Assembly (NCBI GenBank): GCA_017470115.1
Contig: JAFUEZ010000002.1
Coordinates: forward strand, 1 to 49,664
Reading direction: 5' to 3'
DNA: 49,664 nucleotides
DNA from: Bacilli bacterium
Lineage (GTDB): Bacteria; Bacillota_I; Bacilli_A; RFN20; CAG-826
The number at the start of each line of letters is the position of its first letter. The stretch's first letter is position 1. The position numbers and the translations under genes were made by a program. Shown here in pieces: positions 42,651 to 49,664 of this stretch. The notes beneath the pieces are model-generated. The model was not told the origin of the DNA and made no database searches. It saw only the letters and a program-made list of their open reading frames with translations.

Positions 42651-42705
42651 AAAGAGGCATAATTTGATCTAATCACAATTTAGTTCAAAACGTGCCTCTT
42701 TAATT
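42651..42705 (+). terminator. Rho-independent terminator of the feo operon
   Basis: AAAGAGGCA (42651-42659) and TGCCTCTTT (42693-42701) form a perfect nine-base-pair stem, with an inner TTGA/TCAA pairing. T-rich sequence follows. Confidence 0.75.
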
Positions 42706-42719
42706 TCGATTATTGCTTT

Positions 42720-42743
42720 AAAACGTGATTTGAATCACGTTTT
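42720..42743 (-). terminator. Terminator hairpin of the histidine kinase gene
   Basis: AAAACGTGATT and AATCACGTTTT form a perfect eleven-base-pair stem with a two-base loop (42720-42743). It lies 11 bases beyond the kinase stop codon, with T4 at the end of the stem on either strand. Confidence 0.65.
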
Positions 42744-42754
42744 TATTGGCTTTT

Positions 42755-44101
42755 TTATTGTTCTTCACGAATAAAGATTATTGTGACATTGAAAATGTTG
42801 TTATTAAAAGTAAAGTTCATGTTTCCTTTATATTTATCAACAATCATTTGAATAGATCTTAAACCAAAGCCATGATAAATAGGATTCTTTTTCTTTGATT
42901 TTGGTAAACCATGAGATAGTTCGATTTCACCTTCAAAATTATTTTTGATATTAATATAAACAGTATTCCCTTGAGATTTAATCTGCAAACCGATGATTCT
43001 TTGATCTTCTGGTAAATTTTCAACTGCTTCAATTGAATTATCAATTAAATTTCCGAATAAAGAATATATATCTTCTTCACCTATAAAAGAGATGAGTCCA
43101 GCATCAGCTATTATTGAAAACTTAATTCCTTTATTAGAGCACATTAAACTTTTTTCGCTTAAAATTACATTTAAAGCGTCGTTGTCGGTATTTAATGAAG
43201 AGTCATAAATTTTAATATAGTTAGAAATGTTTTCAATAACACCTTCGTTGATTTGTTCTTCTTTAGCTAGTTTACGAATTTGATGCTTCATATCATGTAT
43301 TTTTACATTGATTAAATCTATTGTTTCTTTTTTTAATTTAAGTTGATTGATTTCTTGTTTATGCAGCTCTTTCATAATTTTATAATCGGTCTCAACGTTT
43401 CGCTTATAAAATACTTCAAAAAGGAAAAGCATTGTAATAATACAACCAAGAACATTAAGTGTCGCACATATTCCAATATAATATTGATCGTATCTAATGT
43501 CCGCATAATATTGAACAATACTATTAAAAATAATATCAACAAAAATAAAAATAGCGCCAAATAGAAGGGTTTTTAATGAAGAATACCTCATGTTAGTGAT
43601 ATTTTTAAAACTTCTTGAAAGTAAAAACATTCCCCAATATATCAAGACAAAGGCGGCAAAATATAATAGTTCGTCCCATCCATTTGAAAAAAATGAAACG
43701 CCTTCAGTGCTATACATATTGTTCCAAGTATAAGGGTCTTTAAGACCAACAAAATTAGCAACTGCAAAATAAGTTTCGTAGCTGATGTGTTCTGCTGTAT
43801 AGCCAAATACTGTCAAAAATATAACGTTTTGAATTGAAGCTTTATAGCAGAAGAAAGCACAAAAAACTACAAATATATAAAACATCAAAAACATGAATGC
43901 TGAATAAAATGGATTTGGAGTAGGAATAGGGAATATAAAAGCAAATAAAAAAGAAGCCAAGACTGATCCACTTGCTCTTAAAACAAAATGATTTCTTTTT
44001 TCCAGTCTAAAAGTGAATATTCCAATACCTAAAAGCAACCAACCCATGAAAATGAGACGATAAAAAAATAAACCACTTATTGGATATAAAGCCTCAATCA
44101 T
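42755..44101 (-). CDS. AgrC-like sensor histidine kinase (GHKL type)
   Basis: The 448-residue protein has about seven membrane helices (residues 1-215), a helical dimerisation region with the probable phospho-acceptor His in IHDMKHQIR, and a C-terminal GHKL ATPase domain. The N-box is LFGNLIDNSIEAVEN and the G-box HGFGLRSIQMI. This is the layout of AgrC/ComD-type receptors for peptides and of several cell-envelope sensors. Its start overlaps the response regulator stop (ATGA). No peptide precursor (AgrD) or processing protease (AgrB) is visible nearby, so the signal is unknown. Confidence 0.88.
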   Translation of the reverse strand: MIEALYPISGLFFYRLIFMGWLLLGIGIFTFRLEKRNHFVLRASGSVLASFLFAFIFPIPTPNPFYSAFMFLMFYIFVVFCAFFCYKASIQNVIFLTVFGYTAEHISYETYFAVANFVGLKDPYTWNNMYSTEGVSFFSNGWDELLYFAAFVLIYWGMFLLSRSFKNITNMRYSSLKTLLFGAIFIFVDIIFNSIVQYYADIRYDQYYIGICATLNVLGCIITMLFLFEVFYKRNVETDYKIMKELHKQEINQLKLKKETIDLINVKIHDMKHQIRKLAKEEQINEGVIENISNYIKIYDSSLNTDNDALNVILSEKSLMCSNKGIKFSIIADAGLISFIGEEDIYSLFGNLIDNSIEAVENLPEDQRIIGLQIKSQGNTVYINIKNNFEGEIELSHGLPKSKKKNPIYHGFGLRSIQMIVDKYKGNMNFTFNNNIFNVTIIFIREEQ

Positions 44102-44805
44102 ACACCTAAATAATTAGTAAAATCATTAACAAAAGATTTCTTTTTTGGATGAGAAATCAAAAGTTCGTCACCTTTAACCTTCACAATATAGCCACTAATA
44201 TGTTCAACATGCCTTAAATTAACTAAATAACATGTATTGCAAAGAGAAAAACCATCATTTTTTAACTCTTCTGCTAACGCTTTTAAGCTTCCTCTAGTTT
44301 CTAAAACTCCTATATTTGTATGGTAAAATAAATTATGATTCAAAACTTCTACATAATATATATTCTTAAGTTCTAAAACGACTTTTTTGCCACTTACAGA
44401 AACAAGAATTTTAGTTCTTTTTTTGCTTTTTATATGACTTATTGCGTTTTCAATACGAGTAATAAAATCTAATTCCAAAATAGGCTTAATAATGTAATCA
44501 AAAGCATTAACTTTATATCCATCAATTGCATATTGAGCTAAGTTTGTCATGAAGACAATTATCACATCGTTATCGCTTTTTCTAACCTCATGAGAAACTT
44601 CTAATCCGTTTTTATCAGAGTTTAAATCAATATCCATTAAAATGAGGTCAAATTTTGTAGCTTCAAAATTAAAGAGAAATTCATTTCCATTATTAAAATA
44701 AGAAATATTGAATTTCTCATTAATTCTTAATTCGATTTTTTTAAACAAATCTTTTACTCGATCTTGTTCTACTTTTTCATCTTCTACAACTGCTATATTT
44801 ATCAT
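44098..44805 (-). CDS. LytTR-family response regulator (AgrA-like)
   Basis: The 235-residue protein has a receiver domain (about 1-120) with acidic pocket E8/D9, phospho-acceptor D58 in LILMDID, and the conserved Lys in YIIKPI. A LytTR DNA-binding domain follows (about 135-235). It is the partner of the overlapping kinase gene. No ribosome site precedes the ATG. A promoter TTCAAA-N17-TATAAT lies just upstream, with a strong inverted repeat over the expected start site that might be a self-control site. Confidence 0.9.
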   Translation of the reverse strand: MINIAVVEDEKVEQDRVKDLFKKIELRINEKFNISYFNNGNEFLFNFEATKFDLILMDIDLNSDKNGLEVSHEVRKSDNDVIIVFMTNLAQYAIDGYKVNAFDYIIKPILELDFITRIENAISHIKSKKRTKILVSVSGKKVVLELKNIYYVEVLNHNLFYHTNIGVLETRGSLKALAEELKNDGFSLCNTCYLVNLRHVEHISGYIVKVKGDELLISHPKKKSFVNDFTNYLGV

Positions 44806-44820
44806 AATTATTATTAATAA

Positions 44821-44842
44821 GGAGGCGAATTACTTCGCCTCC
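44821..44842. terminator. Hairpin between GH3 operon and two-component genes (terminator or operator)
   Basis: GGAGGCGAA and TTCGCCTCC (44821-44829, 44834-44842) form a perfect nine-base-pair stem with loop TTAC. It could terminate the leftward genes ending at 44874, although only a weak T-rich run follows. It also lies directly after the -10 box of the response regulator promoter and could be its operator. Confidence 0.55.
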
Positions 44843-44871
44843 ATTATATATCTTTTGAGACTTAGTTTGAA
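44843..44871 (-). promoter_or_regulatory. Promoter of the two-component operon
   Basis: On the minus strand a -35 box TTCAAA (44866-44871) and a perfect -10 TATAAT (44843-44848) are 17 bases apart. Confidence 0.55.
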
Positions 44872-44873
44872 TT

Positions 44874-45404
44874 TTAGTTTTTCGCTTCTTCTAAAACAAC
44901 ACCTTTATCAGCCAAGTCTTTATGGTGTAAAACAATTAAAGCGGCTGGATATGAGCAAATAAATCCTACAACAGCAAACCCTAAAACGAGGAATGTGCCT
45001 GCCATAAATCCTATTTCGCCTTGATTAAAACCAATAATTGGATTTGTTTCACTTAATCCAGAAACAAAATATCCTAATCCTAAAAGTAAACCAGAAGCTA
45101 ATGAGGAAAGACCACTTACGATTCCTAAAATCATAGTGATCAATGGTTTATTTATTTTTAAAATCAAAAGGACAACAATAGCCAAACTTGATAATAATCC
45201 AACAAATAAGAGAATTAATCCAAAGACCATGCCACCGCTAGCAACACCATCGCCATGAGCATTTGCTAACATTTCAAAAGTTGTAATAACTCTTTCACCA
45301 CCAGTTAAAAAGAAAGCTGGTAAAGCAAAGGCAAAAATTAAAGCTAAGATTAAACCAACGCTTGCTATGCCTTGCCAAATTAATAATTTAACATTCTCTT
45401 TCAT
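44874..45404 (-). CDS. Four-helix membrane protein, unknown function
   Basis: The 176-residue protein has four hydrophobic helices at about residues 8-32, 58-82, 87-112 and 132-157. A small external loop follows helix 1, and a short polar C-terminus ends the protein. It is not recognised. It starts one base after the stop of the GH3 gene (TAATATG), so it is translationally coupled and may assist the membrane-anchored enzyme. This linkage is the only clue to function. Confidence 0.6.
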   Translation of the reverse strand: MKENVKLLIWQGIASVGLILALIFAFALPAFFLTGGERVITTFEMLANAHGDGVASGGMVFGLILLFVGLLSSLAIVVLLILKINKPLITMILGIVSGLSSLASGLLLGLGYFVSGLSETNPIIGFNQGEIGFMAGTFLVLGFAVVGFICSYPAALIVLHHKDLADKGVVLEEAKN

Positions 45405-45405
45405 A

Positions 45406-48348
45406 TTATGCTGTCACCTTCTTTCTTTTTAAAACCCAAGTGAATAAAACTGTAACAGTTGCCCAACCAGCAAGTAAAACACCAGCACCGATATCAACTC
45501 CAGTTAATAATGGTCTCCACCATCCACTTTGGTTATCTTCAGTCATTTCACCAATTTGAGCTTCGCCTTGAGAAACTCCTGTTGATGTTTCAGTTCTATG
45601 AACTGTATCAATATAAGTGAAAAGAATATTATGAACAGAATTTTTGATATATTTTACTGTTGTTGCTGACCAATTTCCGTTATCTGCAAAGACTGTTCTA
45701 CTTAAACCAGGATGCAAACATAAGTCATTTCCAGCTCTAATTCCTTCATCTATATCGTTAGTGTCGCCAGCTTGATAATAATCGGTAATTGTTGAGCCAT
45801 GGAATCCCCATTCATCACGTAAAAGCGATGTAAGAAGAGCGTAACTTCCAGTAGCTCTAACTGACCCAACTCTATCTACTGAGATCATAAAGGCATTTGC
45901 GCCACCAATTTTTACAGCTAATTCACCAGGTTTAGCCCAAATTTCACGTAGTGATTGCTCGGTCATCCATTTAAATTGACCATTTCTGCCTTCATCACTA
46001 TCGTTACCTGCAAAGTGTTTTGCATATGCATAGACACCATTTTCAGTGCAACCTTTAACTGTATAGGCAACAAAATAACCGCACATTTTCCCATCTTCTG
46101 AGAAATATTCAAAATTTCTTCCACCAAGTGGAGATCTATGAACATTACAACCAGGTGCATACCAGCCTTGAATTCCTAAAGCTTTACCTTCGTTACCGAT
46201 TGCATGTCCCCATAATTCAGCAAGTTTAATATCAAATGTATTTGCTAAAACATTTGCGGCAGGATATTTAACGGCGTGGCCGCCATCACCACTAACAACA
46301 CCTGAAGTAAATCCAGTTCCGCCATCACTATCCGTACATCTTGGTTTATTAATTGATGGGATTGCGTTTGTTCCGAATCCGCCATGAGCAATTAATTCTG
46401 CCATCGTGTTTATATCAAGTTGAGAAACTAATTGTTCCCATTTTGGATCATCATATGGCAAACCTTTGACATCATTTAGTGTAAGACTTGTTGAAGTTGA
46501 CCCAGTAACAGGCATTGTGTCGTTAGGATCATTAAATGGATCATGTACTCTAAAGACATTATTGTACATTGTTGAGTCCATTCTTCTAATTTCAGTTGAT
46601 TTTGGGAATGTTCCAGCAAAATCAGCACGTGTTAAATATGTAATTCCTTGATTATATGATGAATTTGAATCGTTTCCATCAATTGAAATAGCATAAGTTG
46701 CTTGAGGCTCGTGGATAGTAGATGATGCACCACTTGTTGAATTTGAATAAGTAGTAAATCTGTTTTTAACTTCTGCTCCTGTAGTTGTGTCTTTATCATA
46801 AGTAAAGCCAGAATTAAGGGTAAATTTTTCTTCTTGTTTTGCATTATTTACTACTGAAACATGGTGAGAATCTGTTCTTAAAGAAATTACATAATTGCCA
46901 GATTCAACTTCATAACCCATAAAACCATTATTGTTTTTATCATAAGCATCGTAACTTGCTAAATCACTAACTTTAAAATCAATATTAAAAATTTGTGTTT
47001 TTCCAGGTTCAAGTTTTTCTGTTTTTCTAAATTCAAGAAGATTAACTGCACTCTTTTCAATTCCTCCTTTAGTGTAAGGTGGGGTAAAGTAGAGTTGAAC
47101 AGCATCTTTTCCGGCAACATTTCCAGTGTTTTCAACATAAACTCTTGCAGTTAATGTATCGTTCTTATCAATTGGGGTTGTTGCTGAAACCTTTGTATCA
47201 CCTTTATATAATCCTTCAAAAGTATGTTTGAAGGTTGTGTATGATTGACCATAACCAAAAGGATATTGAACGATTGCATCGTATCCTCTTCTTTCTTTTT
47301 TATAGATATCAAGTCCTACATCATCATAATATCCTTCAGCATCAGCTGTTTCATACCATTTATATCCAACATAAATGTCTTCAGCATAATCGGTATATCT
47401 TCCACCTCTTTCTTTATAGGTTTTAGTTGCATCAAGTCCTGTATTTACAAATGATGGTGCAGTTCTTAAATCGTAAGCAGCTGTATCACTTAAATGGCCT
47501 GATGGATTTGCTCCGTTTTCTCCACAAAGCAATTTAGCAACTGCAGTTGTTCCATAGTATCCAGGATATCCAATATACATTGCTGCATCGATCTTTGGAT
47601 AATCAACAAATCCCATTTCCATTGGAGCGCTTGAGTTAAATAAACAAATTACTTTGTCAAAATTATTTGTAACGTGTTTAACCATTATTGCTTCTTTTTT
47701 AGAAAGAGATAAATAATTTCGTGAAGCATCTGGATTACCACTCTCATCGTAGTTTACTTTTGGTAAATCATCACCTTCTGTTGCTCTACGTGAAAAAACC
47801 ATAATTGCTGTGTCAGAGAAGTTTCTTGCTTGCGACATTCTTGCCTCAGTGAAAAAATCTTCGCCAGCATCATATGTTCTATAATATGTTGAGTGTTGGT
47901 TTTGATCAGGAGCACCTTCTCTTCTGTAACCTAAACGATTATAATCAGAAGCTAATTGTTCATTTATTTCATAACCAACATCTCTAAAAGCCTGATAAAG
48001 AGAGATTTTATCAGCACTATAACCACCTTCAGAAGATCCGCCACCTTGATAAAGGAATCCATTATCAGAAGCACACCAACCGAAAATGTTTACTCTTTTT
48101 GATTTTAATGGGAGAACATTATCTTGATTTTTGAGCAATACAGAACCATCTTCAACAATTTTTTGAGCAAGTTCTTTTCCTTGCGCTCTCAATTCTTCCA
48201 TTTCATGTTCATCAACATTAATAGTTTGTTTTGTTAAAAAACTATCGATCATTAAAGCATTGTCCATTGCCACTTTTGTAGCTACCGTGAGCAAAGAAGC
48301 AAGCATAATGATCGTAGAAAAATTAATTACTGCCGTTGTACGTTTCAT
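45406..48348 (-). CDS. Membrane-anchored, domain-permuted GH3 glycosidase
   Basis: The 980-residue enzyme has helices at both ends (about 8-28 and 951-973). The usual GH3 order is reversed: the alpha/beta C-terminal-type domain and fibronectin-like domain come first (about 50-520), and the TIM-barrel domain with the nucleophile comes last (about 630-900). In the latter lie a DGGTG motif, KHFAGND, and the nucleophile D856 in TITDYYQ. Reversed order is known in some rumen beta-glucosidases (Butyrivibrio fibrisolvens BglA). It should remove terminal sugars from oligosaccharides outside the cell while held by the membrane. GAGGT precedes the ATG. Substrate is not determined. Confidence 0.88.
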   Translation of the reverse strand: MKRTTAVINFSTIIMLASLLTVATKVAMDNALMIDSFLTKQTINVDEHEMEELRAQGKELAQKIVEDGSVLLKNQDNVLPLKSKRVNIFGWCASDNGFLYQGGGSSEGGYSADKISLYQAFRDVGYEINEQLASDYNRLGYRREGAPDQNQHSTYYRTYDAGEDFFTEARMSQARNFSDTAIMVFSRRATEGDDLPKVNYDESGNPDASRNYLSLSKKEAIMVKHVTNNFDKVICLFNSSAPMEMGFVDYPKIDAAMYIGYPGYYGTTAVAKLLCGENGANPSGHLSDTAAYDLRTAPSFVNTGLDATKTYKERGGRYTDYAEDIYVGYKWYETADAEGYYDDVGLDIYKKERRGYDAIVQYPFGYGQSYTTFKHTFEGLYKGDTKVSATTPIDKNDTLTARVYVENTGNVAGKDAVQLYFTPPYTKGGIEKSAVNLLEFRKTEKLEPGKTQIFNIDFKVSDLASYDAYDKNNNGFMGYEVESGNYVISLRTDSHHVSVVNNAKQEEKFTLNSGFTYDKDTTTGAEVKNRFTTYSNSTSGASSTIHEPQATYAISIDGNDSNSSYNQGITYLTRADFAGTFPKSTEIRRMDSTMYNNVFRVHDPFNDPNDTMPVTGSTSTSLTLNDVKGLPYDDPKWEQLVSQLDINTMAELIAHGGFGTNAIPSINKPRCTDSDGGTGFTSGVVSGDGGHAVKYPAANVLANTFDIKLAELWGHAIGNEGKALGIQGWYAPGCNVHRSPLGGRNFEYFSEDGKMCGYFVAYTVKGCTENGVYAYAKHFAGNDSDEGRNGQFKWMTEQSLREIWAKPGELAVKIGGANAFMISVDRVGSVRATGSYALLTSLLRDEWGFHGSTITDYYQAGDTNDIDEGIRAGNDLCLHPGLSRTVFADNGNWSATTVKYIKNSVHNILFTYIDTVHRTETSTGVSQGEAQIGEMTEDNQSGWWRPLLTGVDIGAGVLLAGWATVTVLFTWVLKRKKVTA

Positions 48349-48359
48349 ATTTTTTACCT

Positions 48360-49076
48360 CTATGCTCCATAATTAGTTACATTAAGTTTGAAGCAATCTG
48401 TATTTGGGAATGCTCCACCAATTACTCTTATATACATAACGTGTGTTTGTTTTGCTAAATTCAATGTTCCAAGTTTTGCTGTTTTCCAGTTGTACCATTG
48501 ATTTTCTTCAGTATGTCCAAAGAAATTTCCTTTTGCATTAGAAACAAATGGTTCTTCTTCATCAATATGGAATTGAACGTTTGCGTCCAAATCATAATCT
48601 GCTTCATATTTTGCACAAACAATATTAAATTCAACGGTTGCGGCTGCATTTAATGTAAATTTAAACGCCAAAATTGTTGGTGAAGCAACACAAGCAATAC
48701 AAGTTCCTCCGCTTGTTGGATATTGTGATGCTGGGTTTTCATAAAATCCCTGACATCCTGCTTGAAGCGTCGCACCACTTAAATCTAAATCTTCTGCCTC
48801 GATTGTGTAAGTACCGTTTGCATTAATGTTAGCAAGGTTCTTAATGTCTAAATCTTCATATTTATCAACAACAGGGTCTGTTGAAGGAGTGTCTCCCCCA
48901 GGTGTAGTTCCATCATCAATTAATGGTGGCAAAATACTTGTATTAGGTTCTTCATATCTGAATTCATCGCTCTCTTCATCATCGTCATAATAAATTATTT
49001 TTCTTGCAGCACTACAACTACTTATAATCATTAATGTTGAGGCTAAAAACGGTAAAAATAGAAATTGTTTTTTCAT
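48360..49076 (-). CDS. Lipoprotein with CBM6/35-like carbohydrate-binding domain
   Basis: The 238-residue lipoprotein (ISSC, C21) has an acidic, proline-rich linker (about 30-72). One beta-sandwich follows, starting with TIEAEDLDLSG, which resembles the start of CBM6/CBM35 modules (YTIEAED), and ending in FKLNVTNYG. It probably binds polysaccharide at the cell surface beside the GH3 enzyme encoded 11 bases downstream. AGGAGGT precedes the ATG. No catalytic motif is seen. Ligand unknown. Confidence 0.78.
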   Translation of the reverse strand: MKKQFLFLPFLASTLMIISSCSAARKIIYYDDDEESDEFRYEEPNTSILPPLIDDGTTPGGDTPSTDPVVDKYEDLDIKNLANINANGTYTIEAEDLDLSGATLQAGCQGFYENPASQYPTSGGTCIACVASPTILAFKFTLNAAATVEFNIVCAKYEADYDLDANVQFHIDEEEPFVSNAKGNFFGHTEENQWYNWKTAKLGTLNLAKQTHVMYIRVIGGAFPNTDCFKLNVTNYGA

Positions 49077-49100
49077 AAATACCTCCTAAAATACTCCTAA

Positions 49101-49149
49101 ATTTGCAGGGAATTTTTTCAAAAACCCTGCAAATCTCAATTATTTTTAT
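49101..49149 (+). repeat. Dispersed short repeat with an inverted partner arm
   Basis: The core AAAAACCCTGCAAATCTC followed by AATTATTTTT lies at 49120-49147. Bases 49101-49110 (ATTTGCAGGG) are the exact reverse complement of 49125-49134, so this copy can fold into a ten-base-pair hairpin. It overlaps the stop codon of the gene ending at 49146. Confidence 0.7.
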
Positions 49150-49664
49150 TCAGCTGCACTGAATTGGAATTCGATGTAATCAACATTAATGTTTTGTTTG
49201 ATAACAAATTTAATTACATGTCTTCCTTCGGATAATTTTCCGGCACTTGATTTTGAATCTTTAAATGTATACCAAGGGTTATCATCTGTGTGTCCTAAAG
49301 TAATATTATCGTTTTCGATTTCTACTCCATCGACAACAACGGAATATCTATCACCAGTAACAACATCTTCATATTTACCTACTCTTGCAAGAACCTCAAG
49401 AGATAATTCTTGTTCGAGATCAAAGATATATGACCATTCAGCTTCTTCAACAGCGTGTAATGATGCACTGTTGCTTGAATATGAATTTGGTTCGACTAAT
49501 TGGTTCATGTCTTTACCAGCTTGGATTTTCTTAATTCCGCTTTGTGGCAAATTTTCGCCTTCGATTCTAATGTTTTGAGCTTCGCTAACTGTATAATCAG
49601 CTTCCTCTACAATAGGTTCCTCACTAGGTTCAGTAAATTTAAATGAAATTTTATCAACATTTAC
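49146..49664 (-). CDS. CBM-like surface protein, C-terminal part (cut by window edge)
   Basis: The frame is open from the right edge (49664) to the stop at 49146, giving 172 residues. The first residues visible (VDKISFKF) look like the end of one beta-sandwich. A linker with acidic and proline residues follows (TEPSEEPIVEEA), then a full module starting near SEAQNIRIEGENL and ending VDYIEFQF. The two module ends match each other, so at least two CBM-like domains are in tandem. It lies upstream of the CBM lipoprotein and GH3 genes on the same strand. The true start is outside the window. Confidence 0.72.
   Translation of the reverse strand, partial: VNVDKISFKFTEPSEEPIVEEADYTVSEAQNIRIEGENLPQSGIKKIQAGKDMNQLVEPNSYSSNSASLHAVEEAEWSYIFDLEQELSLEVLARVGKYEDVVTGDRYSVVVDGVEIENDNITLGHTDDNPWYTFKDSKSSAGKLSEGRHVIKFVIKQNINVDYIEFQFSAAE

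Noticed and set aside
1783-49149. The dispersed repeats as a CRISPR array
   Set aside because: Copies are kilobases apart, on both strands and of uneven quality, with no spacers or cas genes.
1-49664. Mycoplasma genetic code (TGA as Trp)
   Set aside because: TGA is used as a stop at 9700-9702, 14024-14026 and 42414-42416, always in sensible positions with coupled starts, and Trp is coded by TGG throughout.

Overview
The window is strongly AT-rich and densely packed, mostly coded on the minus strand. It looks like a low-GC member of the Bacilli, close to the Mollicutes/Erysipelotrichales side and probably from a gut or host-associated community. TGA ends several genes (the 223-residue protein at 9700, the DinJ-like antitoxin at 14024, the small FeoB-associated protein at 42416), so this is not a TGA=Trp mycoplasma. 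It nevertheless carries a transporter locus whose gene content recalls the mycoplasma MG186-MG189 type (surface nuclease next to a sugar-type ABC importer with an oversized ATPase). No rRNA, tRNA or CRISPR array was seen.

Layout. 1-600: 5' part of an IS30-type transposase running off the left edge. 669-5888: small membrane proteins, two unknown proteins, a Sel1-repeat protein and a small basic protein. 6005-9569: a heterodimeric ABC exporter. 9700-10371: an unknown protein. 10461-13012: fatty acid kinase genes fakB-fakA behind a perfect palindrome. 13195-13734: beta-carbonic anhydrase. 13752-14296: DinJ/YafQ toxin-antitoxin pair. 14447-18106: a 1219-residue lipoprotein built of Ig-like and OB-like domains. 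18165-18629: zinc-ribbon membrane protein. 18741-32080: one long minus-strand gene train with two RDD-like membrane proteins, a membrane protein with a large ectodomain, an ABC ATPase with a ~265-residue insertion, two permeases, two solute-binding lipoproteins and two staphylococcal-nuclease-type lipoproteins. 32421-35044: membrane EAL protein and convergent PnuC. 35385-38047: SPFH/zinc-ribbon protein and partner (YdjI/YdjG-like). 38103-39119: glycolipid glycosyltransferase. 39446-42646: feoA-feoA-feoB operon with a Cys-rich membrane peptide and an HMA protein, behind a promoter overlapped by a DtxR-like palindrome. 42755-44805: AgrC/AgrA-like two-component pair. 44874-49664: a domain-permuted, membrane-anchored GH3 glycosidase with CBM-like surface proteins.

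How it fits together. The central 13-kb train is best read as a surface nucleic-acid degradation and import machine: two lipoprotein nucleases with intact catalytic residues release nucleotides, two binding lipoproteins capture a product and one permease pair plus ATPase imports it. PnuC nearby and the OB-domain lipoprotein downstream fit a salvage lifestyle, as do fatty acid capture (FakAB) and polysaccharide degradation (GH3 plus CBM proteins). The substrate assignment is inference.

Two genome-scale signals cut across the genes. First, a short dispersed repeat (core AAAAACCYTGCAAAACTC followed by AATTATTTT) occurs about eleven times in 50 kb, in gaps, across stop codons, and twice in frame inside genes. 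Second, five genes have a -10 box exactly six bases before their ATG and no ribosome binding site, pointing to leaderless mRNAs that include the nuclease/transporter train.
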